Source of the DNA: Flavisolibacter longurius
Lineage (GTDB): Bacteria; Bacteroidota; Bacteroidia; Chitinophagales; Chitinophagaceae
Assembly: GCA_013327885.1 (NCBI GenBank)
Contig: JABUMY010000011.1
Coordinates: forward strand, 157,174 to 221,173
DNA length: 64,000 nt
Direction of reading: 5' to 3'
Within the stretch, counting starts at the first letter, position 1, and each line of letters begins with the position of its first letter. A model generated the notes under the pieces. That model did not search any database and was not told where the DNA came from. It saw nothing but the letters and a program-made list of their open reading frames with translations. Of this stretch, positions 26,726 through 36,055 are shown piece by piece. The position numbers were made by a program, and so were the translations under genes.

Positions 26726-28441
26726 ATGCGAACGCTGCTTTTTCTTTTTAGCTTTTGCTTTATACAGGCAAATGCACAGCTATTGATCCGTAATGTAACC
26801 GTGGTGGATGTTGAGAACAAAAAGCTGCTTGCCGGCCAGGATGTACTGATACAGCAGGAAACCATTGCAGCCATTGGTAAAAAATTGAAAGCACCGGCCG
26901 GTGCGCAGGTCATCGACGGCAGCGGAAAATACCTGATGCCCGGGCTGGTGGATGCGCATGTGCATTTTTCGCAGAGCGGCGGCATCTACACCCGTCCCGA
27001 TGCAATTGACCTGCGCCGTAACAGGCCGTACGAAGACGAAGTTCGCTGGACGCACCAAAACATGGAAGGGCTGCTTCGTCGGTATGCAAGGGCGGGCATT
27101 ACATCGATGGTGGATGTGGGTTCCACCGTTAATTTTTTAACGCAACGCGACAGCTTTCGCAGCAAGGCCTATGCACCCACGGTTTACATGACCGGTCCGC
27201 TGCTGACCACGTATGAGCCGGAAGCGTTAAAGGGCCTGGGTAACGACGCCATCTTCTACCTGATGAAAACCCCCGAAGAAGCCCGTGAACATGTGCGCCG
27301 GCAACTACCGCATAAGCCCGACTTTATCAAGATCTGGTACATTTTACTGGGCCGCAACAAGGACAGTGCGGCGCGGGCCAGCCTTCCGATGATAGAAGCC
27401 GTTATTGACGAAGCACGTAAACATAATTTACGTGTAGCCGTACACGCTACCGAACGCATTACAGCGCAGTTGGCCGTAGAAGCCGGTGCCCAGCTTTTGG
27501 TACACGGCGTGGAAGATGAACCAATTGATGCGGCGTTCGTTTCCCTGCTGAAGCAGAAAGGAACCGTACTGACGCCAACTCTGGTGGTTGCGGGCAATTA
27601 CCTGAAAACCTTTGCGCAGGCCTACCAGCCTACGGCAGATGATTTCCGGTATGCACACCCGACTCCGCTGGCCTCGCTGTACAACCTGCCGGCGGCACAG
27701 GATACGGCGATGGTTAGGCAATACAAGGCCTACGCTGTGCGAAACACGGCTGTGGCCAAAAGCGAGGATTCGCTGCGGGAGGCCAACCTGAAACGGTTGG
27801 TAGAAGGTGGTGTGACGCTGGCGACCGGTACCGATGCGGGCAATATCGGTACACAGCATATTTCGTCGTATTACGATGAGCTGGCCGCTATGCAGCGAAG
27901 CGGTATGAAGGGCTGGGACCTGCTGCAGGCCTCTACATTAAACGGTGCCAAAGCTGTGGGAAAAGAAACGGAGTTTGGCGCAGTGAAAAAAGGCCATCGT
28001 GCCGACTTGTTGCTGCTTAGCAAAAACCCGGTGGAGGATTTTCGCCACTGGCAAAGCATTGCTGCAGTTATCAACAAGGGAAACCTGCTGCAACCGGATT
28101 CGCTGGTAAAGCCCAGTCCGGAAGAGCTGGCCGATCAGCAGTTACTGGCCTATAATGCGCATAACCTGGAAGCCTTCCTGCAACCCTATGCGGATAGCGT
28201 GGAGATATATGACCTGGAAACAAACAAGCTGCAGGTAAAAGGCAAGGAAGCCATGCGCAAACGGTATGGCTTTTTGAACACGGTAAAAACGCTCTACTGC
28301 AGGTTGCTGAACCGAATTGTACAGGGAAACATCGTAGTAGATCACGAAGAAATCTGGTTGGAAGGTGGCCGTAAAGTTTATGGTCTGGCGATTTATGAAA
28401 CAAAAGGGGATAAGATCGTTCGGGTTTGGTTTCCGCGTTAA
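26726..28441 (+). CDS. Exported amidohydrolase fused to a C-terminal NTF2-like domain
   Basis: 571 residues with signal peptide (MRTLLFLFSFCFIQANAQ). Amidohydrolase core about 20-450: metal ligands H78 and H80 (DAHVHF), bridging-lysine candidate K202 (FIKIW), H240 (VAVHATE), H260 and catalytic D370 (GTDAGN). Residues about 455-571 (ADQQLLAYNAHNLEAFLQPYAD ... GDKIVRVWF) resemble a SnoaL/NTF2-like domain, an unusual tail. Substrate unknown; relatives act as imidazolonepropionase-like or prolidase-like enzymes. A CATGCA/TGCATG inverted repeat (26705-26728) overlaps the start codon. Confidence 0.88.
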   Translation: MRTLLFLFSFCFIQANAQLLIRNVTVVDVENKKLLAGQDVLIQQETIAAIGKKLKAPAGAQVIDGSGKYLMPGLVDAHVHFSQSGGIYTRPDAIDLRRNRPYEDEVRWTHQNMEGLLRRYARAGITSMVDVGSTVNFLTQRDSFRSKAYAPTVYMTGPLLTTYEPEALKGLGNDAIFYLMKTPEEAREHVRRQLPHKPDFIKIWYILLGRNKDSAARASLPMIEAVIDEARKHNLRVAVHATERITAQLAVEAGAQLLVHGVEDEPIDAAFVSLLKQKGTVLTPTLVVAGNYLKTFAQAYQPTADDFRYAHPTPLASLYNLPAAQDTAMVRQYKAYAVRNTAVAKSEDSLREANLKRLVEGGVTLATGTDAGNIGTQHISSYYDELAAMQRSGMKGWDLLQASTLNGAKAVGKETEFGAVKKGHRADLLLLSKNPVEDFRHWQSIAAVINKGNLLQPDSLVKPSPEELADQQLLAYNAHNLEAFLQPYADSVEIYDLETNKLQVKGKEAMRKRYGFLNTVKTLYCRLLNRIVQGNIVVDHEEIWLEGGRKVYGLAIYETKGDKIVRVWFPR

Positions 28442-28566
28442 CATTTTTTAACAAACCGGGCCGCTGGAGTGGATTGTTCTAACAAATAGAAAACAACTTT
28501 ATTACAATTCAATTAGAAAGTGCCCCGGCACTCTTCTTGCCATAAGGTCATAAGCTACCTTCACCA

Positions 28567-28585
28567 TTTGTTACCCGGTAACAAA
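28567..28585. promoter_or_regulatory. 19-bp palindrome upstream of TonB receptor
   Basis: TTTGTTACC-C-GGTAACAAA is a perfect 9+1+9 inverted repeat 35 bp before the receptor start. It could be an operator or a 5' leader hairpin. Confidence 0.45.
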
Positions 28586-28620
28586 CCACCCTTACTCGTT
28601 TTTGTATAAACACGTGACGT

Positions 28621-31152
28621 ATGAAACAAAGTGTACTCGGCTTCATTTTAGTGCTTGGTAGTTTTTTGGCAAAAGCCCAGATAGAGCGGGAAGAGCCGCA
28701 GGGTCCAGTGGGCCCGCAGATCCAACTGGCCCAGCAACGGATTTTGGGTAAGGTGGTGGACCAGGCCACCGGCCGCGGACTGGAAGCCGCCAGTGTACAG
28801 GTTTTTGTACGCAACGCTGCAGGCAGCGACAGCCTGGTAAGGGGGCAACTTACAAAAGGCAACGGTGAATTTGCGTTTGAAGGCTTGCCGCAGGCCGACA
28901 GTTTTCGGGTAGACATCACCGGTATAGGCTATACACCCTGGAGCCAGGTAGTAACATTGCCACAGGCAGGCTTTCTTGACCTGGGCAACGTTGCCATTGC
29001 CACAGAAAGCCAGGTGCTGGGCAATGTGGTAATTACGGCGCAACAGCGGCCGGCCCTGCAGATGGGCATCGACAGGAAAATATTTTCGGTTGAGAACAAC
29101 ATTACCTCTGCCGGTGGAACGGCGCTTGACGTGATGCGCAACATTCCCTCCGTATCGGTAGATGCGGAAGGCAGTGTGCAACTGCGCAACGCACAGCCGC
29201 AGATCTTTGTCGATGGCCGGCCAACCATCTTAACTCCGGACCAGATACCTGCCGACCAGATCGAACGCATCGAACTTATTACCAACCCTTCCGCCAAATT
29301 TGATGCCTCCAGCTCAGCAGGTATCATCAACATTGTGATGAAGCGCAACCGGCGCATGGGGCTGAACGGCATTGCCACCATCGGTGGTGGCCATCCTTCC
29401 ATTTTCAACGCCAACCTTTCGGTCAATGCACGCCAAGGCAAGGTAAACCTGTTTGCTACCGGTGGGTACAACCAATCGGGCGGACTGGCCCGTGGCCGCA
29501 CCTTCCGGCAGAACAAGCGCAATGGTGTTGTGGAAGATTATTTCAACCAGTTCTCGGAAACCGACCGGATGCGCCGCTTCCGCTCCATCCGTTTTGGGGT
29601 TGATTTTTTTGCATCCATCCGCAACACCCTTTCACTGACGCAAAACATTGTAAAGGGAACCTTCTCCAACGAAGAAACCCAGGACCAGGAATACCTGAAC
29701 CTGAGCAAAACAATGGAACGCTACGGCCTGCGCCGTGCCGATGCTGAAAGTGATTTTGAACGCTATAACACGCAACTGAATTTTACGCACCGTTTTCCCA
29801 AACAAGGGCAGCAGTTCAGTGCCAACCTGAATTACAACACGGGTAGCGGCAACGAGGCGTCAAACATTGTCAACTCGTTCTTCCTGCCCGACGGAACGCC
29901 GTATTCTTCACCGGCACGGGTACGCAACAGCGGCCGTAATAACAGTGACCAGTACACGTTTGAACTGGATTATACCAACCCGCTCAGCGAGAACTCAAAG
30001 TTTGAAGCCGGTGCCCGGTCGTTCTCCAACAAACAAAAAAGTTATTTCTCATCGTTCTCGCTGCTCAATGGCTCCGAAACCCTGCTGCCCCTGAGTAACA
30101 ATTATGCCTACTCGGAAACCGTGAATGCGGCCTACTTCTCCTTCTCCAACAAGATCAATACGTTTGGTTACCAGGTTGGCCTGCGTGCCGAAGTTTCCCG
30201 CTTTGAAGGCGAACTTATCGACAGCGCTAAAAAATTCGGCTATGATTATCCGCGCAGTGCCGACCGTTTTTTCGATGCCCTGTTTCCCAGCGTGTTCCTC
30301 ACCAAGCAGGCAGGCGACAATACCGAACTGCAGGTGAATTACACCCGCCGTATCCGCCGGCCTAACTTCTGGCAACTGAACCCGTTCATCGACATCAACG
30401 ACCCGGTGAACCTGCGCCAGGGAAATCCCTTACTGCAACCCGAGTTTGTCAATTCGTTTGAGTTCAACTACAGCCAGAACTACCAGAAAGGTAATTTTCT
30501 TGGCGTGGTATATTACCGCAACAACCTGCGTGACATTACCCGCTTCAGCGATACCATCAATGCCTCGCTTTACCAGCAGTTGAACAATGCTGCCATTGAT
30601 CCTAACGCCATCCTGAATACATTTATCAATGCCCGCAGCACCAACCGGCTGGGCATGGAGCTTACCTTGCAGCATCGCTTCTCCCCGCAGTTTGATATTG
30701 TGCCCACCATCGACATGCAGTACCGCAAGGTGAATGCCGATGAATACCGCTTAAGCAACAGCGGTTTTAACTGGGATGCGGAACTTACGGCCAACCTGCG
30801 TTTTGCAGCGCAAAGCGGGTTGCTGAAAAACATGGGCCTGCAACTGGTGGGTGAATACGAATCGGAAGAAGTAACGGTGCAGGGTCGCAATGCGGCGCAA
30901 TACCAGCTTGACTTTGGCCTGCGCAAAGAATTCCTGAAAGACAAGCGGGGAACGCTGTCATTCAACATCAACGATATCTTTAACTCGCAGCGTTTCGGCA
31001 ACATTTACGATACGGATAATTTCTTCCAGGAATCGTATTTCCGCAGGAATGTGCGCAGCTTCCGCATCAACTTTACCTACAAATTCGGCAACGACGACTT
31101 CAAGATCTTTGGCCGCGACAACCGCCGCAACGATAACGGCGATGATGATTAG
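28621..31152 (+). CDS. TonB-dependent-type outer membrane receptor
   Basis: 843 residues: signal peptide (1-20, FLAKAQ), carboxypeptidase-regulatory-like domain (about 40-125: GKVVDQATGRGLEAASVQVF), plug (about 145-240: ALDVMRNIPSVSVDAEGSVQLR, IERIELITNPSAKFDASSSAGIINIVMKR) and a large barrel of the outer-membrane-beta-barrel-3 kind. The tail is a charged DNRRNDNGDDD, and no terminal Phe is seen, which is common in this subgroup. No SusD partner is adjacent, so glycan uptake is not implied. Expression may be set by the palindrome at 28567. Confidence 0.92.
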   Translation: MKQSVLGFILVLGSFLAKAQIEREEPQGPVGPQIQLAQQRILGKVVDQATGRGLEAASVQVFVRNAAGSDSLVRGQLTKGNGEFAFEGLPQADSFRVDITGIGYTPWSQVVTLPQAGFLDLGNVAIATESQVLGNVVITAQQRPALQMGIDRKIFSVENNITSAGGTALDVMRNIPSVSVDAEGSVQLRNAQPQIFVDGRPTILTPDQIPADQIERIELITNPSAKFDASSSAGIINIVMKRNRRMGLNGIATIGGGHPSIFNANLSVNARQGKVNLFATGGYNQSGGLARGRTFRQNKRNGVVEDYFNQFSETDRMRRFRSIRFGVDFFASIRNTLSLTQNIVKGTFSNEETQDQEYLNLSKTMERYGLRRADAESDFERYNTQLNFTHRFPKQGQQFSANLNYNTGSGNEASNIVNSFFLPDGTPYSSPARVRNSGRNNSDQYTFELDYTNPLSENSKFEAGARSFSNKQKSYFSSFSLLNGSETLLPLSNNYAYSETVNAAYFSFSNKINTFGYQVGLRAEVSRFEGELIDSAKKFGYDYPRSADRFFDALFPSVFLTKQAGDNTELQVNYTRRIRRPNFWQLNPFIDINDPVNLRQGNPLLQPEFVNSFEFNYSQNYQKGNFLGVVYYRNNLRDITRFSDTINASLYQQLNNAAIDPNAILNTFINARSTNRLGMELTLQHRFSPQFDIVPTIDMQYRKVNADEYRLSNSGFNWDAELTANLRFAAQSGLLKNMGLQLVGEYESEEVTVQGRNAAQYQLDFGLRKEFLKDKRGTLSFNINDIFNSQRFGNIYDTDNFFQESYFRRNVRSFRINFTYKFGNDDFKIFGRDNRRNDNGDDD

Positions 31153-31158
31153 GGGCTA

Positions 31159-31343
31159 ACGTGAAACGTCAGACGAGAAACGAAAGACAGGGATGCAAGA
31201 AGTAGCCTGGTACCTACCGTGGTTTGATCGATTGGCTTGCTGCTACGTTTTTCGTTTGACGGTTCTCATCTCACGTCTTCCGTCTCCCGTTTGACGTTTG
31301 ACTTCTCCCGTCTCTCGTCTGACGTTTCTCGTCTCATGTCATC
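31159..31343. repeat. Large inverted heptamer arrays, ACGnGAA/CGTCTCn family
   Basis: The left array (31159-31193) has five units near ACGAGAA. The right array (31246-31343) has fourteen uninterrupted 7-bp units near CGTCTCC or CGTTTGA, the reverse complement of the left family. The left begins 7 bp past the TonB receptor stop. The right array reads as an open frame that would extend the next protein, but that is repeat-derived sequence. The ACGnGAA unit recurs at 38238-38293. Confidence 0.9.
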
Positions 31344-31434
31344 CATGGCGAAGTTTTTGCATTTTCCCTCTGCCGGGCTGTGCAAAGGACTCATTCCTAT
31401 TGGCAGCACTGGCTTCACTTTTAATCTGGCCTGT

Positions 31435-32535
31435 GTGCAAAAACGAATTTTTCAGATAGCAGGAATGGCAGTTTTTGGTTTGCTGGCAACCATAGCGCTG
31501 GCGGCCACCCTTGTACCTTTTTCGCGGTCAAAAAAATGGTACGTTCGTGTATTTGATTACCCAAGGCTGCAAACGCTTATTATCGCCATCCTGGCGCTGG
31601 CCTGGTACCAGGCGTTTTATTTTCGCTACCGCAAACGCGAGGTTGTTTACTGGCTCCTGTTGTTAAGCGTGATAGCCGTGCAGATCTACAAAGCCTGGCC
31701 TTACACACCGTTTGGCCACAAACAGGTGCTGGATGCAGGAGGCGAGGCCGAAGAAGAAAACGCCATCAGCTTTTTTATCTCCAATGTGTTGCAGACAAAC
31801 AGGGCTTACGAAAGACTGCTCTCCGCGGTGGAGCGGTACTCGCCGGACATTATCATTACCACTGAAACAGACATGGCCTGGCAGGAAGGCCTGGCGCCAC
31901 TGGAAGAAGACTATCCGCACCGCGTTGCCATCCCGCAAAGCAATATGTACGGCATGCACCTGTACTCACGATTGCCGCTCCAGGAGCCCGAGGTTCGTTA
32001 CCTTGTAGAAGATGACATTCCTTCCATCCGCACCGGTGTAGCATTGCGGTCGGGGCAGCAGATCATGCTTTTCGTGGTGCACCCGCGGCCGCCCTTTCCC
32101 GGCGAAGCCGATCAGACCAGTGAACGGGATGCGGAGATCGTGATGGTGGCAAAAGAAGCCCGTGAGATGGAAGGCGGTGTGATCGTTGCCGGTGATTTTA
32201 ACGACGTGGCCTGGTCCGAAACTACGGAGCTTTTCCAGGAGGTGAGCGGCTATCTCGATCCGCGCCGCGGCCGTGGCTTTTACAATACCTTTCATGCGCA
32301 GTATCCTATATTTCGCTGGCCCCTCGATCATATTTTTCACAGCTCGCATTTTAAGCTGGCTGCCCTGCAAAGGGGCGCTTCCATCAACAGCGATCATTTT
32401 CCCATGTTCATCAAGCTAAGCTACCAGCCCGAAAAAAAGGAAAGCCAGCCCGAAGTAACACCAGACGCCGATACCGAGGAAAAGGCCGAAGAAACCATCC
32501 GCGAAGGAAAAAAAGAAGCCGGCAAAGAGGCGTAG
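31435..32535 (+). CDS. Membrane-anchored endonuclease/exonuclease/phosphatase family protein
   Basis: About 366 residues. Two to three hydrophobic segments at the N-terminus are followed by an EEP domain: ITTETDMAW (metal-binding Glu region), VVAGDFNDVAWSETT, PLDHIFHS and the C-terminal INSDHFPMFIKLSY with the Asp-His pair. Known relatives cleave phosphodiesters in nucleic acids or lipids; the soluble part probably faces outward. The start is uncertain: GTG at 31435 gives QKRIFQIAG before the first membrane helix, ATG at 31465 is the alternative. The open frame upstream runs through the heptamer array and is rejected. The Lys/Glu-rich tail is probably disordered. Confidence 0.8.
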   Translation: MQKRIFQIAGMAVFGLLATIALAATLVPFSRSKKWYVRVFDYPRLQTLIIAILALAWYQAFYFRYRKREVVYWLLLLSVIAVQIYKAWPYTPFGHKQVLDAGGEAEEENAISFFISNVLQTNRAYERLLSAVERYSPDIIITTETDMAWQEGLAPLEEDYPHRVAIPQSNMYGMHLYSRLPLQEPEVRYLVEDDIPSIRTGVALRSGQQIMLFVVHPRPPFPGEADQTSERDAEIVMVAKEAREMEGGVIVAGDFNDVAWSETTELFQEVSGYLDPRRGRGFYNTFHAQYPIFRWPLDHIFHSSHFKLAALQRGASINSDHFPMFIKLSYQPEKKESQPEVTPDADTEEKAEETIREGKKEAGKEA

Positions 32536-32568
32536 TGCAGATGGTTACCCTTTGTTATCTTCAATCCC

Positions 32569-33342
32569 ATGATAACAGTGCTGCAGATCCTTTTTGTGTT
32601 GTCGCTGATCACACTGTTGATCATCCTTGTGTTCAAGTCGCGGCGTGTTAGGAGCTTTGCCATGCCCGAAGGTTACCAGGAAATTCTGCAGGATTATGTT
32701 GCCTTTTATACTGCGTTGGATGAGGCGGGCAAGCGCAATTTTGAGGACCGCCTGCAGCGCTTTTTACAATCGGTAAAAATTACTGGCGCCAATGCCGACG
32801 TAGAAGATTTGGATAGGATACTGGTGGGTGCAGCCGCGGTGATTCCGGTTTATGCCATTCCCGACTGGGAGTATGTAAACCTGCGGGAAGTGCTGCTTTA
32901 CCCGGGCAATTTCAACAACGATTTTGACCAGCACGGGCACGAACGAAACGTTACCGGCATGGTGGGCACCGGGGCTTTGCAAAATGTAATGATCCTGTCG
33001 AAGTGGGAGTTGCGCCAGGGTTTTATCAATGCCGGTACCGACCGCAATACGGCCATTCATGAATTTGTGCACCTGGTAGATAAAATGGACGGCACACTGG
33101 ATGGCGTACCCGAAATTTTGCTGCCGCGAAAAGATGTGCCGCAGTGGAAAGCCCTGCTGGAAGAAACCATGCTGCAGGTGCGGCAGGGCGTTTCGGATAT
33201 TGACCCCTACGCGGCTACCAGCCCGGTGGAATGTTTTGCAGTGATCTCGGAATATTTTTTTACCCAGCCCCAAAAGTTCAATGACCTGCACCCCGAACTG
33301 GCGCAACTGCTCCAAAAGATCTTTATCCGGCAAAAGGGATAA
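32569..33342 (+). CDS. MtfA-like M90 zinc metallopeptidase
   Basis: 257 residues. An N-terminal membrane anchor (about 3-24) precedes the MtfA peptidase domain with HEFVHLVDKMDG holding the HExxH zinc motif. The upstream block IPVYAIPDWEYVNLREVLLYPG and downstream PVECFAVISEYFF (distal Glu) fit the family. E. coli MtfA is an aminopeptidase linked to the Mlc glucose regulator, but this anchored form probably has another role. It lies 33 bp after the EEP gene and may be co-transcribed. A heptamer array follows the stop. Confidence 0.9.
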   Translation: MITVLQILFVLSLITLLIILVFKSRRVRSFAMPEGYQEILQDYVAFYTALDEAGKRNFEDRLQRFLQSVKITGANADVEDLDRILVGAAAVIPVYAIPDWEYVNLREVLLYPGNFNNDFDQHGHERNVTGMVGTGALQNVMILSKWELRQGFINAGTDRNTAIHEFVHLVDKMDGTLDGVPEILLPRKDVPQWKALLEETMLQVRQGVSDIDPYAATSPVECFAVISEYFFTQPQKFNDLHPELAQLLQKIFIRQKG

Positions 33343-33345
33343 TAC

Positions 33346-33380
33346 CAATTTGCAATAGGCAACCTGCAATAGACAAGCAG
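33346..33380. repeat. Degenerate heptamer array, CAATAGG type
   Basis: Five 7-bp units (CAATTTG, CAATAGG, CAACCTG, CAATAGA, CAAGCAG) starting 3 bp after the MtfA-like stop codon. No inverse partner is seen before the terminator at 33464. Confidence 0.65.
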
Positions 33381-33463
33381 GAGAAGCAATCCTTTCAGCA
33401 GACGTCGTCTCACACAGCCGAATTGAAAAAGGTATAACGGTCATCTGCAACCGTACCAAACGA

Positions 33464-33493
33464 AAAGGCTCCCGCCTAGCAGCGGAAGCCTTT
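33464..33493 (+). terminator. Intrinsic terminator after MtfA-like gene
   Basis: AAAGGCT-c-CCGC, a 6-base loop, GCGG-a-AGCCTTT, followed by TTTG. Placed to act on the rightward gene; the A run on the left could also serve the opposite strand. Confidence 0.7.
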
Positions 33494-33574
33494 GTATGGA
33501 GTTGGTTTCGATCCTATTTATGCGCTATTAGCGCAGATAGTAGATCCCCAATAGCCGTTATCTACTATCCATCA

Positions 33575-35533
33575 TCAGAACGCCTTTTTCATGGGTGCCC
33601 CGCTTTCGGCGGCAGCCATATCAATCATGGCCGTGATCTCGCTTACGGTGGCATCGGCATTACCGCTATAGCCAACCGATTTGAACCGGATGTTGCTGTT
33701 GCGGTCAATGACAAACTTGGTGGGAATGCCTTCTACAGCAAAGTCTTTTACCACCTTGAACTCATCGCCATCTTTTATCATCGGCTCATCGTACAGCACC
33801 TGGAAATTGTATTTGTTCTTGGCAATAAACTCGGTTACTTTTTCTACGCGGTTTGAATCATTTTCCCAGGTGTCGATAAACAGGAAGGCCACATCGGGGT
33901 TGTCCTTGAACTTGTTTACCGCCATTTGCATACCGGGGAAAGAAGCAATGCAGGGGCCGCACCAGGTGGCCCAAAAATCAACCACCACCACTTTGCCTTT
34001 GAGGCTTGCCAGCTGTACCGGGTTGCCCTTCATGTCTTTTAACGCAAACTGCGGCGCTGGCATGTTGATCATTTTTTTGGCCAGCTCCTCTTTTATTTTA
34101 TTATAAGCCCTTTCTTCAATGGAGCTGACATAAGCCGTCCATTCGGCTGCTGATTTGCCACCAGCCGTATAAAGTCGCTGGAGTTGCTCTTTCATGGCCG
34201 GGCTGTATTTGCCTTCTTCCAAAAAGGCTTCCAGCTCGGCCTGCGCGGCAGCGGGACCTTTTACTTTTTCGGTGAGCAGGGCATAGGCTTCATTCATGCT
34301 TACATCCTTGCGCTTGAAATGCTCCACGGCCTCTTTTTCCAGCTTATAGGCTTCTTCGTTTTTTCCGGTGTGATAAAGCAGTGTGGCGTAGGTATCTGCA
34401 AACATGTAATAACTGCCATCAAGGTCGCGGCGGTATTGTTTTTCGGTGAAAAAAGCAGGCTTGTTTTTCAGCGTCTTTTTTTCTTCCTGCATAGCTGCTA
34501 ATGACAGGGCGGAAAGTTCAAGACCGGCCTTTGCATCGATGGGTGTTTTGTTGACGCCTTCACCGGACAGCTTCCAGGCGATGCTGTTCAAGCTGTTTGC
34601 TTTTGTGCTGTTGTTTTTGATCCTGTTGAAATACGTTTTTGCCTCGGCATATTTGCCCGAATCGGCATAACGGCTGGCGATGGAAGCAGCCATGTTGTCC
34701 AAAACAGATTCGTCGTTGGTGCTGGGTTTTGTAAGGCTGGCCGCAAATTCTTTGTAGATCTTTTCTTTGCCGGCCAGGCCCTTTTCTGCCCGGAAGGCGT
34801 CCATTGTTTCCATGCGCTTCCAGGCTCCATTGGGGAAACGTTGCCTGATGGTAGCCATTACCGCACCGGCCTTCTCTTTGTCCTTCAGCGATCGTTCATA
34901 CACATTTTTTACCAGCATGAGCTGCTCTTCGCTGCTCTCTTTTTTTTCTGCCCGGCGGGCCAGTTCAGCCTTCAATTTTTCTTTGGCATCGGCGTCCTTC
35001 GACTGCATTAAATAAGACATGTAGGGCTGAAAAAGTTTTTCCCTTGCCGCAGGGTTTTCAAACTCCAGTTTATTCAATTCCGCTGCTTTGTCGGCATTGC
35101 GTTCAACGCCAAACAAAAAACCCCCAAGGCCACTATACACTTCACCTACGGCTGCCTGCGCACCAACCACCGGTTTGCCGCTTTTATCCTTGAGCATGGC
35201 GTAATAACCGTTGTTGTTATTGTTGTCGTTTTTATCGTCTTTGCTAAACGTAAAAAACACAGCTTTGGTAGAGTCGGCAGTTTTGATGCTGCCTTTGTAA
35301 AGACCACCTTCCTGCTTTAGCGGTACCGTAACGGCACGGGGCATGCCGCCTTCAAAAAGATAGGCCACGGCTTCAAAGTCCTTGATGCCTTGCAGCACCG
35401 TATTGCGGGGCATATAGTCGAAGTTGATGACAGAACCGGGAGAGAGGGATTTGCTGGTAATTTCAAAATTGTTTTGTGCAAAGGCCAGAACAGTACCGCA
35501 CAAAAACCACAGTAGAATGGCTGCTTTTTTCAT
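33575..35533 (-). CDS. Large TlpA-like thioredoxin-fold protein
   Basis: 652 residues starting with signal peptide MKKAAILLWFLCGTVLAFAQ. The first 500 or so residues are helical and lysine-rich, with a DUF4369-like or TPR-like character. The C-terminal thioredoxin domain (about 515-640) holds VVVDFWATWCGPC with the redox pair CGPC. Periplasmic thiol reductases of the TlpA class reduce disulfides, often for cytochrome maturation. Bacteroidota have many such long forms whose N-terminal partner is unknown. Start at 35533 chosen for the signal peptide. Confidence 0.9.
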   Translation of the reverse strand: MKKAAILLWFLCGTVLAFAQNNFEITSKSLSPGSVINFDYMPRNTVLQGIKDFEAVAYLFEGGMPRAVTVPLKQEGGLYKGSIKTADSTKAVFFTFSKDDKNDNNNNNGYYAMLKDKSGKPVVGAQAAVGEVYSGLGGFLFGVERNADKAAELNKLEFENPAAREKLFQPYMSYLMQSKDADAKEKLKAELARRAEKKESSEEQLMLVKNVYERSLKDKEKAGAVMATIRQRFPNGAWKRMETMDAFRAEKGLAGKEKIYKEFAASLTKPSTNDESVLDNMAASIASRYADSGKYAEAKTYFNRIKNNSTKANSLNSIAWKLSGEGVNKTPIDAKAGLELSALSLAAMQEEKKTLKNKPAFFTEKQYRRDLDGSYYMFADTYATLLYHTGKNEEAYKLEKEAVEHFKRKDVSMNEAYALLTEKVKGPAAAQAELEAFLEEGKYSPAMKEQLQRLYTAGGKSAAEWTAYVSSIEERAYNKIKEELAKKMINMPAPQFALKDMKGNPVQLASLKGKVVVVDFWATWCGPCIASFPGMQMAVNKFKDNPDVAFLFIDTWENDSNRVEKVTEFIAKNKYNFQVLYDEPMIKDGDEFKVVKDFAVEGIPTKFVIDRNSNIRFKSVGYSGNADATVSEITAMIDMAAAESGAPMKKAF

Positions 35534-35707
35534 TTCGATGATTTTTAGGTTATGGAACAAGAGCGGGATGCGCCTTGTTTGATGAATAAATGTAATAAAA
35601 GAAACGTTGCGTTTCCCGGAAAATGGGAAAGGGGCAACAGAATGTCCCCTGTGCCACACCTTGTTACAGGTGGCAGGTAATTTGATGAGGTTATAAAAAC
35701 ATTTGTT

Positions 35708-35902
35708 ATGCAGGATTCAAAAAACACAAACCCTGAGCAAAACCCGGGCACGCCAAAGCCGGATGCAGAAACCCTTCATACCACCGATCCGCAGGAAAAG
35801 ATGGAAGGCCCGGTGTCATCAACCATGCACAAGGCAGGTGAGGCGTTTGATTCAGGAAAATCAAAAGAAGAAGCCGACCGCGAACGGGATTCGCATATGT
35901 AG
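35708..35902 (+). CDS. Small hydrophilic protein, unknown function
   Basis: 64 residues rich in Pro, Glu, Lys, Asp and Thr with no hydrophobic core (TTDPQEKMEGPVSSTMHKAG in the middle), probably disordered. It is divergent from the TlpA-like gene. A strong hairpin follows at 35916. No domain recognised. Confidence 0.6.
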   Translation: MQDSKNTNPEQNPGTPKPDAETLHTTDPQEKMEGPVSSTMHKAGEAFDSGKSKEEADRERDSHM

Positions 35903-35915
35903 GAAGGCAGATAAA

Positions 35916-35971
35916 AAACAGGTGTGGTCCACAAACATTCTTTGTAGAATTTTTGCGGACCACACCTGTTT
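35916..35971. terminator. Long stable hairpin between convergent genes
   Basis: AAACAGGTGTGGTCC pairs perfectly with GGACCACACCTGTTT across a 26-base loop that itself has an ACAAA/TTTGT stem. It lies 14 bp past the small gene and upstream of the metF 3' end. Confidence 0.8.
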
Positions 35972-36055
35972 CCGTTTAGGCTGGATGATTGTTACCGGGC
36001 ACTGCATGTTGCAGCAAGCCGGCCACGATTTTCCACCTGTGTATTGTTTATGTAG

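Noticed and set aside
31237..31434. N-terminal extension of the EEP-family protein
   Set aside because: The extra residues are translated heptamer repeats and have no signal or domain; a start at 31435 or 31465 is more credible.
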